NCBI GenBank assembly: GCA_949775045.1
Contig: OX459095.1
Span: 22,410,811 to 22,474,810, forward strand
Length of the DNA: 64,000 nt
Source of the DNA: Metridium senile
Lineage: Eukaryota; Cnidaria; Anthozoa; Actiniaria; Metridiidae
Reading direction: 5' to 3'
The notes under the pieces were generated by a model. That model saw only the letters and a list, made by a program, of their open reading frames with translations. It did no database searches and was not told the DNA's origin. Position numbers and translations under genes: made by a program. Below are positions 37,701 to 48,144 of the stretch, one piece after another. Position 1 is the stretch's first letter; every line of letters begins with the position of its first letter.

Positions 37701-40700
37701 TGTTTATTTTCTTGTTTTGTTTTAGGAGTATCTTCTTTATTTTTACCTCTTGTTTTGTTTTGTTTATACTTGTTTTGTTTTAGGAGTATCTTCTTTATTT
37801 TTACCTCTTGTTTTGTTTTGTTTATACTTGTTTTGTTTTAAGAGTATCTTCTTTATTTTTACCTCTTGTTTTGTTTATTTTCTTGTTTTGTTTTAGGAGT
37901 ATCTTCTTTATTTTTACCTCTTGTTTTGTTTTGTTTATACTTGTTTTGTTTATACTTGTTTTGTTTTAAGAGTATCTTCTTTATTTTTACCTCTTCTTTT
38001 GTTTATTTTCTTGTTTTGTTTTAGGAGTATTTTCTTTATTTTTTATTATTATTATTATTTGTTTTGTTTTGTTAATTCTTCTGGTTTTGTTTTAGGAGTG
38101 TTTAACGAGAACCGCTACTGGGACATTGACATCGAATACTGCAAAAACACACCAAATGATATTCTCATTAACATCGTTGTATCAAACCGTGGACCAGACG
38201 TAGCAAAGGTGCATATCTTGCCGTCTCTTTGGTACAGGAATACATGGATATGGGGCTGTAAACATGATGGGTGGACTGGTAAGCCAGGCATCGTAGAAAC
38301 CAGTCCTGGGTCAGCTGAATGCTTCCATGAAGGATATGGTCGATTCATGTTTGTTACTGATGTTGGTCCTGATAATAAACATCCAAAGATGATGTTTACA
38401 GACAATGAAACTAACACTTGGGTGGGTATACTATCATTATCATCTTTTTTGTATGATGATCACCATCATTATTATCATTATCATTGTTATCAATGATTAT
38501 TATTATCATTATTATTATCATTATATCATTATCAACTAATGAATACATGAATGTATTATGAATGATTAAGATGATGTCATCATAATTATCATCATCATTG
38601 TTATCATCATCATTCATCATCATCATTGTCATCATCATCATTGTTATCATCATCATTGTTATCATCATTGTTATCATCATTGTTATCATCATCGTCATTC
38701 ATCATCATTGTCATCATCACCGTTGTTATCATCATCATTGTTATCATCATCATCATTCATCATCATCATTGTCATCATCATTGTTATCATCATCATCATT
38801 CATCATGATCATTGTCATCATGATCATTGTCATCATGATCATTGTCATCATGATCATTGTCATCATCATAACCATCTACATTACTATCTCCAATATGTTT
38901 TTATACAGCGTTTGTTCAATAACTGTCCTAACTATACACCGTACGTCAAAGATGCATTTCATCGATACGTCATCAATGGTGAAGAGGGAGCTATCCATCC
39001 ACAGAAACGAGGAACCAAAATGGCGGCACACTACGTTCTTGAGATTCCACCAGGGGGACATGAAGTGGTTCGGTGTCGTTTGATGGCTGAGGATGAAGTC
39101 GTTTCAAGTCCATTTGCGGAAAGGTCGTTTGGTTCAGTCTTAGAGAAAAGAAGAAAGGAGGCTGATGACTTCTATAAGTTTATCATTCCTGGTGGGTTGG
39201 TTTTTAATAATTTGTAATAGACCATAGTTCACGTCAATCAATCTCAGCCTCGATAGCGTGTAATATATTCTTTAGAATTTCATTACAGCCCGTGGAATTT
39301 GTTTCAATTATTTATTTATAATGATTCTAGACGTGGTTTACGAAGCCCACAGAGAGACGACAATAGGACGCGAAGTCCCTTACAAAGTTCGTTCTCCAAT
39401 TGTTTGATGTGTACATTCCTTAAATTACCGCGAGATGTAAACAAATTCTAAAGAATATATTACACTCTATCGAGGCTGAGGTTGAACGACAACAACTGTG
39501 AAACGTTCTATTTGTGGTTTATTGCGATGATATTGATGTAATGCAAGAGAATAAATAAGGTTCTATGCAGCGCATTTCACATCCAGATTTTACCGGGTGT
39601 TCCGCTCTCCCTCCCGTCCCCTTCCGTCCCGTCCCCTTCCCTTCCCTTCCCCTTCCCTTCCCTTCCCCTCCTCTCCCCTTCCCCTCCTCTCCTCTTTCCC
39701 TCTCCTCCACTTGATGGTCTGGCTACGAAGGCTAAGTAGTATCATGGATAATGTTTTTATTATCCATGGTAGTATAGGTTTGCTAGTAACCACAATACTG
39801 TAAATGCGCTTTTCAATTAATATTCTATTATTTTATTTTAGGGTGGGTAACTCGAAAGCATTAGCTGCCTTACCAACCCTACACACATTCAGCAATTTAC
39901 TAATTAATCCAATGTTATATTTATGTCTTTGTTATTTGAAATCTACTTGTAAACTATATATTAAATTTTGTGTGTGAATAAATTGAAGTTGAAGTATTTA
40001 ATAATATTTTTCCTGTTCCTCTTAATAGTTGTTTTAACCTGTTATTACGTCTCTCTTCAGACTCGTACAGCCCAGAGAAGCGTTCACTATGCCGTCAGTC
40101 CTACGCGAACCTGTTGTGGAATAAACTATTCTATAACTACATTGTAAGAGATTGGTTGGATGGAGACGAGGACATGCCTTCACCACCCTACAGTCGATTC
40201 CGTGGTAGGAACTCAGACCTTGAGTGGGGAAGCTTTCACGGTCGTGACATCGTTTGTGTGCCTGACAAATGGGAATACTCATCGGTTCGTATAAATGAAC
40301 GAATGAATGAATAAATGAACGAATGAATGAACGAATGAATGAATTGTTTAAATAAATAAACGAGCAAATGAACGAACTGATGAATGAATGAATGGATTGA
40401 ATAAATAAATGAACGAATGAATGAACGAATGAATGAACGAACGAATGAATGAATGAATTGATTGAATAAATAAATAATTACATGAATGAATGGATAAATT
40501 AATAAAGGACCCAAATGAACAAATGACTGAATTGAAAAATGAATAGTTTGTCCTTTGTTTGTTGAGCATCGTGTTCGTTCGTTCGTTTGTCCATCCATCC
40601 ACTCATTCATTCGGCATTAATCATTCATTCCCTTCTTCATTCATTCATTCATTCCTTCATTTAGTATTTTTTTTATTCATTCATTCATTCATTTATCCAC

Positions 40701-43700
40701 TCATTCCTCCAACCACCGATTTAATCAATCATTTATTCATCCATTCATTTATTCATCCATCCATTTATTCATTCATTCATATATTTAATATTCTACTCAC
40801 GTACTAACGTATTTATTATTTACTCACCAACACTCCATTTTCTCTGATAGATATTATTCATCATTCATATATTTTATTTTCATCTGTTTGTTATAGTTTT
40901 CCTCGTACGATATCTCTCAAAACATGCTCGCCATGGCTAAAATCGATCCAGAGTTCGCTAAAAACCAACTGTTACTTCTCCTACATGAACGATTCATGTC
41001 CCCTAACGGTCAGGTCCCTGGTAACGAGTCTGATCTGAGCAGTGTTTCTGCACCAATCATCGCCTTTGCTTGTCATCATGTCTACAAGATCACTGGTAGG
41101 AAAGGACATCGTGATCTAACCTTCTTAACGAAATGTTTTCACAAGCTTCTCGTTAACTTTACCTGGTAAGAGTTTTAGTTTAATAAAGCAGAATTTTGTC
41201 TGTCTATGGCGCTTGATTAAAATTGTCTGCCTAAAGCACAGGCAGCCCAAACTCATTATCTGACAACATTGAAAAACAGAAAAACATCATTGAAAAATAA
41301 ATTACAAAATACAAAATGAAAAAGATACGTTTCATGTGTTTATTTAATTCATTTTAATCATTATTAAACGCTTAAATGACGTTTTTTTGCGTTTTTTTAA
41401 TATCTGCTCTTTCCTTTACTATAAAGTAGAAAAGGCTGGAAGCTTTGCGACTAAAAAAATCAAATCGCCGGTACATTTCGAGCTCAAAACATACCTTTCG
41501 TTTGTCCAAATTTCTAATGAAGATTGTCACCGCCTACATCAATACTTATTCTAACCATTCTGCAAGTTTTTTTCTTCAACGACCAAGATTTACGGAGATA
41601 CAAATGATTTAGTTCGATATTTGGATCTCCTACGAGCCTTGAAGCCAACGTCCACCGCCACTTTTGAGAACCTCGATTTGAAATCGACAAAAATCAACTC
41701 ACCGGGGGATGATCCGTTACAGAGTAATGGGCGTTGAGTATTTATTTGTTCCCTTGAAAGCGAGGTTCGGTAACGGATCATCCCCCGGTGAGTTGATTTT
41801 TGTCGATTTCAAATCGAGGTTCTCAAAAGTGGCGGTAGGGTGGACGTTGGCTTCAAGGCGCGTAGGAGATCCAAATATCGTACTAAATCATTTGTATCTC
41901 CGTAAATCTTGGTCGTTGAAGAAAAAAACTTGCAGAGTGGTTAGAATAAGTATTGATGTAGGCGATGACAAGATTCATTAGAAATTTGAACAAACGAAAG
42001 GTATGTTTTGAGCTCGAAATGTACCGGCGATTTGATTTTTTTAGTCGCAAAGCTTCCAGCCTTTTCTACTTTATAGTAAGGGAGAGAGCAGATATTAGAA
42101 AAACGCAAAAAAACGTCATTTAAGCGTTTAATAATGATTAAAATGAATTAAATAAACACATGAAACGTATCTTTTCATTTTGTAATTTTATTTTTCAATG
42201 TTGTCAGATAATGAGTTTGGGCTGCCTGTGCCTAAAGTTTGTTATTGTCAGCTATTGTAACATTTTATCCCGATCCTATGTACAGCCGTCCCCATCTCTC
42301 TGTTTCTCCCCGTAAGGGGAATGGGTGGGGATGGCTGTACACGCTATTTGTCTGCGGTTTTAAAAAGTGTGCTCAATCATGAATATTAATCCTCACCTAG
42401 GAAAAGAGAGGAGTCGAAAGATGCAAAAAAGTAGAGTAAGTTGGGAGGAAGTGAAATACAAAAACCCCCAACCTCGTTCCCAGGGCCCACTCCCTTCGCT
42501 TTTGGGTGGTTCCCGCCACAACAAAAAGCGAAGGGAGAGGGCCCTGGGAACGAGGTTGATAAACCCCCACATAACTGTCTCTATTCTTTTTGTAGTTTTT
42601 GTAGAAATTGCGGAATTTTTAAATTTGTAATTTTTTTCTTAAGATTCGTTTGGAAAAACACGTTGGATGGCACGAGCTTGCAATATGCAATTTATTTCAT
42701 TTATTGGGCTTATTTATGGGATATATGTGACCTCTTAGTACAAGTTGCCTATTGTAGCTCCTTTTTGTAGGTGGTGCAACAGGAAAGATGTTTTTGGTAA
42801 AACTATTTTTGGCGGAGGTATAGTTGGTAAGTAATTATCATCACAGTCACTTGTAATGATGGTGCTGATCAATGCTGACGATTAAGATTGTTTGATAACG
42901 AGTTCGATTGTGTTGATGATGGTGATGATGATAACCATGGCAACAAAGTAGACTGATTATAATGATTTATTGAGACACTCTTTGAATGACTGGTTGATGG
43001 AATTATTGATTTGCCGATCAATGTAAACATCAATCATGAGCGATAGGATACATGAAGTTCGTGAAATATTAATAAATGAACTATATACCTCTAGCTTGGC
43101 GTTATTCCTTTCATCGTCCTCGAGTTGTATTTTAAAAATGGCGCCTTCGATAAATTTAATTTTATACAGGCCAAGTCTCTCACGGACTTTAAGCTTATTG
43201 CGTCATACATTCGCCCCTCGAATGGTAGACGCCATTTTTAAAATACAACTCGAGGACGATAAAAGAATAAAGTCAAGCTACAGGTAAATAGTTCATTTAC
43301 TCATACTTTTTATATGTTCTATATTAGTTTTAAAGCAAATTATGTCTTCGTTCACGAACTTCATGTATCCTATTGCTCATGCATCAACTGAGTGATTGGT
43401 TGATAAATCATATTGGTTGAAACAATAGGTTTTGAATTCCCTGGGTTCCCTTGTCCTCGCTTTCATGTGTTTCAGAACGTTCCAAACAAATGCTTTCGCT
43501 CTCATGGGAATAAACATGGCCGCCGTTTGATAAAAACCAATTAAGTGTTTGATATTTGTATCTTCAGGACAAACTCTAGGATCATGCACCCGCTCATCAC
43601 CCGAGGGTACAACCCAAGAGGAAGACAAGCAGTTAGTTGTCCAGTCCGATGGTGCAATGTGGATGGCATTCTATTGTGTTACAATGCTCGATATTGCCCT

Positions 43701-45817
43701 AGACCTCGCCCTGCGTGACCCATCATATGAAGACATGGCATGCAAATTCTTGGAGCATTTCATTCAGATTGCTGATATTATTGATGGTGTTGGTGGCAGC
43801 ACCAAGATGTGGGAAGAACAAGATGGGTTTTTCTACAATCATGTGCATATTAATACGTTAGAAGGCTCAAGAACTCCACTGCGCACGCGCTCCTTGTCTG
43901 GTCTCCTTCCGCTGGTCTGTTGTATCGTGGTCGAAGATGAGCATGTTGAAAAGTTGCCAGGGTTTCGCAAACGCTTTGAGTGGATAATACAGAACAAAAC
44001 GACAACAAGGGTAAGGTATTTATTTGTGAACTTTTGCCATCCCGTTCACTACCAGTGTCGTAGACTGCCATCATTATCATCACCATTATCATGATAATCA
44101 TCATCATCGCGATCATGATCATGATCACCACCATCATCATGTGATACCCTCGTTGAATAAAGCTCATTGATTGATTGATTGATTGATGTTGATTGATTGA
44201 TTGATTGAAGTTGATTGAGTGCGGATAAATTAAAGTTGATTGAAGTTGATAGATTGAATGATTGATTGATTAATAACGTCTTAAAGGTTTCCTTCATGGA
44301 TCCATCAAGTGAAAGCCAGCGTCATCGATTGTTGTCCCTCCTATCAAGAGAAAGACTAACAAGAGTTTTACAGTACACACTACATGAAGGCGAGTTTCTC
44401 TCTCCATTTGGTCTTCGATCCCTATCTCAAAATCTCCATGACAACCCTGTACAGGCCAAATGTATGGTTCCACAGAAGGAAGGAACACAGGAAACAAGGG
44501 AGGAGGTCTGGTATGAGGCGCGCTACAATCCTCAGGAGTCAGCGGGTAACACCAATCCTCAAGGTCCCGTTTGGCTGCGTTGTAAGTAGAATTCAAATAC
44601 GAATTGAAAAGTCCTGGGAACGAGGTTGCGAAAAGACCCGTGCTCTCGACCGTGCTCTCTTTTCGGGAGTCTCGCTTTTCCCGCCATTTTTGAAGCATGA
44701 GCTGATCACGTGGAACAGCTCAATTTTGATATTGGGTATAAGTTTTTTTAGTTGGTTATTAGTCATTATCGGAGACGTTCAAAGTTGTATTTTTTCCTTT
44801 GAATTTGATGTTTCTGGTTGAGTGATAGTTATTAAATAGTCACTAAATAACTGAAATATTCGGTAGTATCAAATTTGATTTTTGAGAAAGGAGAAATCCT
44901 GACAAGTCAGAGATCTCATGAAATTCTATCATATACTAGCCACCAAGCTGTAATCTTAATGTTTTCTTGCGTTTGCAACGCAATTTCAGATTTTTGTTGC
45001 TGTGATAAAATGACAACTTCTACCATAGACGCCGCATTCATGCAGCTATTTTTAGGTGTGCAATTATCAAAATATTGTAGTCAACTTTGAACTGACAATG
45101 CAACAAAAACACCAACAAAAAAAAACCTGAGTTGCCAACGCGGAAAAATGCAGCGTGTATCAGCAACTTTCAATCACTACCATTATCGTTTACTTCTTAC
45201 AGCAAATTTCATGATCATTGATGCTCTGGAAAAGTACGACTTCTTCTACGGTGATACTTTCAAGGTTGACTTCCCATCATACTCCGGGCTGCGCATGCGT
45301 CTTGGTGACGTTGCCACGGAGCTGTCAAGTCGCTTGGTTTCGTTGTTTCTTCCTAATGAGCATGGCCGTCGACCTTGTCATGGCGGGAATGAGAAGTATG
45401 CTTACGACGTGTACTGGAACCAGCTTTTGCAGTCTTACGAGTATTTCAATGGAGATACCGGCCTTGGATATGGAGGAAGGTAAGGTTTCTAAGGACTGTT
45501 AATGATAGGTGTAGTTGGGAAAAAGATTATCACTTGAGTCATAGCTAATAATATCAACTGTGCTTGCGTCATGAGCTCGTTAACAGAGTGACATATTACA
45601 GGGTGACTTGTGAATCGGTGTACCATAAGCATAAACATGAGCATAAAAACTCAAATTTATAACTTAGATAAATAGTTGAGACAAATATGTAATCATAATC
45701 GTTATTGTTATTGTTGTCTATTTTGATATATTGTTTCTCATTTGCAGTCATGTTACTAATGGTTCTGTACTAATATCTCTTCTGATGAACAAGCTGAACG
45801 GCACAACTGGTACGTAA
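31727..45817 (+). CDS. divergent GH63-like (MGH1/YMR196W-type) protein, paralogue B
   Basis: Twelve exons: 31727-31908, 35345-35514, 36363-36536, 38096-38421, 38909-39191, 40061-40284, 40897-41165, 42771-42826, 43568-44010, 44287-44581, 45203-45479, 45748-45817; 2769 nt, 922 aa, in phase without internal stops. The N-terminal half keeps the family pattern ([46 protein letters not shown]). The C-terminal catalytic half is eroded. WDLAFH is SYDISQN, and the DVNPPVHA region reads SSVSAPIIA. The FLGLDNIG end is shortened to [13 protein letters not shown] is AGNTNPQGP, and HQTGWTA is HVTNGSV. Asp458 and Glu887 still align with the presumed catalytic pair. Exon 9 fuses what are exons 9 and 10 in A and C. 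Conserved frames and splice sites suggest a retained, possibly non-catalytic or re-specialised protein and not a pseudogene. Confidence 0.87.
32804..33786. mobile_element. 983-bp non-autonomous DNA transposon
   Basis: Inverted ends GTGTAGTTCCAGAAAATATC at left and its complement at right are followed by C-rich and G-rich runs (CCCCCCCC ACGGAGGGT / ACCCTCCGTGGGGGG). Subterminal AATTCC and GGGGTAGGGGGGTCT motifs are repeated. No transposase frame is seen. It sits in intron 1 of B. Confidence 0.8.
35051..35152. mobile_element. pogo/Tigger-like MITE
   Basis: 102 bp with ends CAGTTGAACCCC / GGGGGTTCCACTG, flanked by TA target duplications; subterminal CGGCCACC / GGTGGCCG are inverted. The ends are typical of pogo-type elements. 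In B intron 1. Confidence 0.75.
36690..36800. repeat. dispersed repeat with GCTCGAAACGTCAGTAAAGTT
   Basis: The segment with ACGGTGTTACAAATTTCATT, TATATCAAACACCGACGCAG and CCTATACTAGTTTACT recurs in part at 60-165, 28615-28695 and, in the opposite orientation, 57740-57805. Type of element unknown. Confidence 0.65.
36906..37193 (+). pseudogene. retroelement ORF 3'-end remnant
   Basis: An open frame ending at TAG (37191-37193) reads [18 protein letters not shown], then [13 protein letters not shown] and [13 protein letters not shown]. This VEHGxFTPLVF ... RSAxxCLRG pattern is one I recall from the C-terminal end of retroelement-linked proteins that are abundant in cnidarian genomes. Only the 3' end is present, with a stop upstream at 36903. 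It lies in intron 3 of B. Family assignment is from memory of the motif and is tentative. Confidence 0.5.
37500..38075 (+). repeat. TTTTGTTTTAG minisatellite carrying acceptor-like sites
   Basis: Units of about 60 bp (AGTATCTTCTTTATTTTTAC, CTCTTGTTTTGTTTTG, TTTATACTTGTTTTGTTTTA) repeat about eight times and end 20 bp before the true acceptor of B exon 4. Each unit contains a TTTTGTTTTAGGAG or TTTTAAGAG core resembling that acceptor. Confidence 0.9.
38430..38885. repeat. (ATC)n microsatellite in B intron 4
   Basis: Dense ATC/ATT triplets and a hexanucleotide subarray (ATGATCATTGTC). The long frames here are artefacts of the triplet repeat. Confidence 0.9.
39228..39510. mobile_element. inverted-repeat element in B intron 5
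   Basis: Left arm CTCAGCCTCGATAG with TAATATATTCTTTAGAATTT, right arm AAATTCTAAAGAATATATTA with CTATCGAGGCTGAG. A fragment of a related element is near 28935-29065. Confidence 0.7.
40290..40800. repeat. (GAAT/ATTC)n tetranucleotide arrays
   Basis: AATGAATGAACG units run to about 40520. An opposite-phase CATTCATTC array follows from about 40580, giving a large imperfect inverted repeat inside B intron 6. Confidence 0.85.
41237..42230. mobile_element. 994-bp palindromic foldback element with 7-bp target duplication
   Basis: Arms of about 460-485 bp are near-perfect complements around a 49-bp loop (41721-41769). Ends are CACAGGCAGCCCAAACTC and its complement. CCTAAAG flanks both sides (41230-41236 and 42231-42237). 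No coding capacity. It lies in intron 7 of B. A single end of the same type is at about 28240-28260. Confidence 0.88.
42472..42560. mobile_element. MITE, CCTCGTTCCCAGGGCCC family
   Basis: CCTCGTTCCCAGGGCCC...GGGCCCTGGGAACGAGG with inner AAGCGAAGGGAG arms. A second copy is at 52764-52825 and halves are near 23785-23815 and 44605-44628. B intron 7. Confidence 0.8.
43045..43378. mobile_element. inverted-repeat element in B intron 8
   Basis: ATACATGAAGTTCGTGAA / TTCACGAACTTCATGTAT outer arms and CGTCCTCGAGTTGTATTTTA inner arms with ATGGCGCC / GACGCCAT around the centre. Non-coding. Confidence 0.75.
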
Positions 45818-45896
45818 AACCACTTGCATGCTGAGGAGAAACCCAACTAACTGAATACTTCCAGGAAATGAATGGACATGGACACAGAACATAGTG

Positions 45897-46083
45897 TAAC
45901 AGAGACTGCAAAACTGTCCTTACTTTTACGCGAAATCTCCGAAGAAACGAGTAGAAGTTCGATCGAATGAAGTTATGTCCTCACGTCATTCTTTCGCGGC
46001 CATAACTTCACTCGATCGAACTTCAACTCGTTTCCTTGGAGTTTCCGCGTAGACGTAGGGACTGTTCTGCAGTCTAATCGTAA
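45897..46083. mobile_element. foldback element, GAAGTTCGATCGAATGAAGT arms
   Basis: The centre GAAGTTCGATCGAATGAAGT pairs with ACTTCACTCGATCGAACTTC. Outer arms ACTGCAAAACTGTCC and GGGACTGTTCTGCAGT also pair, imperfectly. Confidence 0.75.
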
Positions 46084-46382
46084 CATGGTAAAAAAAAAAA
46101 TTAAAGTAAATTAAAATAGAAATAGAAGTAGAGAATGTCTTTAAAGAGTATAAAAGACAGTAAGAGAGACTAAAATAAAAGAGGACGGCAATGTAAAAGA
46201 GGACATTTGTTGCTTAGAACTGGACCCCCTTTTGACCATAGCTTTTAACTATGTTTTGACTGATCCAAACATATAACCTTGTATTTAGTGTCCTCCGTAG
46301 GCAATTCTTTTATCCCTCTCCTCTTTGCTATTTCTTAAAAAGGAAACCCATGGCAGTGATGCCTGCGTGCGAGGCTACAATT

Positions 46383-46735
46383 GTTGGATCGAAGTAAAGA
46401 GCGGGAAAACAAAGCGCGCGAATGGTTTGTTGGATCCACGAAAAATAGCGGGAAAACAGCGTGCGAATGGTTTGTATTATTGAAATAAATGAGCGGGAAA
46501 ACAAAGGGCGCGAATGATTTGTTGGATTGAAGAAAAAGAGCGGGAAAATAAAGCGCGCGAATGGTTTGTTGGATCGAAGAAAAAGAGCGGGAAAACAAAG
46601 CGCGCGAATGGTTTGTTGGATCGAAGAAAAAGAGCGGGAAAACAAAGTCGCGAATGGTTTGTTGGATCGAAGTAAAAGAGCGGGAAAACAAAGGGCGCGA
46701 ATGATTTGTTGGATTGAAGAAAAAGAGCGGGGAAA
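46383..46735 (+). repeat. ~45-bp minisatellite
   Basis: About eight units of GCGCGAATGGTTTGTTGGAT followed by CGAAGAAAAAGAGCGGGAAA. Open frames run through it on both strands because the unit length is near a multiple of three and stop-free. No sign of coding use. Confidence 0.9.
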
Positions 46736-47046
46736 AAGCTTAAAAAATAGCACGAAAAAAAAAATGAAGGACTTAAGTGACGCACAATCGTGAAACAGAA
46801 AATAATAAATGCAAGATACTGAAAATGTCATGAATATGGGAAAATAGAATTATTAACATTTTTACAAGTTTGTACTTGAGAAATGGTGTGAAAAGTGGAT
46901 CCAGTTTTAAACTAAGAAGGTTTATAGTATCTTTTCAGAGTTTTTCAAACTATAAACAAACAAGAACATATTATAAGTGACTAGTCATTAAATGATAATG
47001 TATTTTGGAATATATATTTTAAGGTATTAAAGGAATATTTGATGAG

Positions 47047-47205
47047 TTTAGAGTAGACGCACTAAATCCGTGACATATAATTAGTACTAATTAGTACTAT
47101 TTCATAAAAACATCCTTTGTTTTCTATTGTTTTTATTATCACTATTTAGTACTAAAAATTAGTATTTGTTTCACGGATTAAGTGCGTCTACTCTAAAACG
47201 TAAAT
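47047..47205. mobile_element. foldback, GAGTAGACGCACTAAATCCG family, copy 1
   Basis: GAGTAGACGCACTAAATCCG and its inverted copy bound a TTAGTACT-rich centre. A near-identical copy is at 47632-47782. Confidence 0.85.
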
Positions 47206-47213
47206 CTTATAGT

Positions 47214-47545
47214 TTTATAGAGTGGTTTTCATTAACCCGTGAAACACACTTTAGCGTAATATGCTTTATTACACTTTATTACACTTTAACTTTAACTTTG
47301 TGTTTTATAATCATTTGTTTCATAGAGTACAAACACTAAATGTGTGCAATACTTTGTACTATTTACCACTAATAGTGTTGATTAAACAATAGAGAACAAA
47401 AGAATTTGCATAATTTAGCAGTATTTAGTGGTATTTATGTTGCACACTTTTAGTGTTTGTACTCTAGCACTATTACACATTAATACACTTTATTACTCTT
47501 TCCCTATTACACTTTGTTTCACGGGTTAATGAAAACCACTCTAAT
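47214..47545. mobile_element. foldback with nested foldback (47327-47466)
   Basis: Outer arms AGAGTGGTTTTCATTAACCC / GGGTTAATGAAAACCACTCT. Inside, GAGTACAAACACTAAATGTG pairs with its complement at 47444-47466, so a related element has inserted into the first. Confidence 0.85.
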
Positions 47546-47631
47546 AAAAAATGTTTATTAAATAAACAAGAATCTATTTGAAATGTGTTGTTTGTCTTAT
47601 TTTCACATGGGTCTTTTAGTTTGTTGTTATT

Positions 47632-47782
47632 GCTAGAGTAGACGCACTAAATCCGTGACATATAATTAGTACTAATTAGTACTATTTCATAAAACAATTC
47701 TTTGTTTTCTATTGTTTTATTATCACTATTTAGTACTAAAAATTAGTATTTGTTTCACGGATTAAGTGCGTCTACTCTATTA
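47632..47782. mobile_element. foldback, GAGTAGACGCACTAAATCCG family, copy 2
   Basis: Almost the same sequence as 47047-47205, 430 bp away, in the same orientation. Confidence 0.85.
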
Positions 47783-48144
47783 TTCTAATTACAGTGGTCT
47801 ACAGTAAACCGTGAAAAGAAGTATTTTTTGTGGTGCTTAGTTTTCAGTTAATGTTATTCATTATATCATTGTCTTAATAAATAATAAGCAATTTACTTTT
47901 TAATTAACGTCTCAATTATATGGCCATACATATTCATCATTACAATTTCTGGAAATAAGTCCAGTCTGGAATCCGTTGTCCCCAATCCGGATTCGTACAA
48001 ACTTGCTCTCCGGCCAGTAGTTTCGCCGCCAGTCAACCAAGATGGCCGTTGTACTAGTATAAACACGTCCAACTCCTAGCTCTAATGCGTTAAACTGCCA
48101 CATTCCATCCAAGCCTAGACTTTTGCAAATCAAACTATTTCAAA

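Larger units (their letters stand above)
45818..48144. other. spacer between GH63-like B and C
   Basis: 2.3 kb without a gene. It contains a foldback at 45897-46083, a 45-bp minisatellite at 46383-46735 and three related foldbacks at 47047-47782. It must include the 3' end of B and the promoter of C. Confidence 0.6.

Noticed and set aside
38411..39083. Long His/Ser/Ile-rich frames over the ATC arrays
   Set aside because: Low-complexity triplet repeats give stop-free frames in all registers. The real coding part starts only at 38909 (B exon 5).
40236..40610. Frames with repeated FIHSFIRS motifs
   Set aside because: They come from a GAAT/ATTC tetranucleotide array in B intron 6.
46328..46831. 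Minus-strand frame with repeated FSRSFSSIQQTIRA blocks as a repeat protein gene
   Set aside because: It is the antisense of a 45-bp DNA minisatellite. Frames are open on both strands, there is no splice context, and the amino acids follow the DNA repeat.
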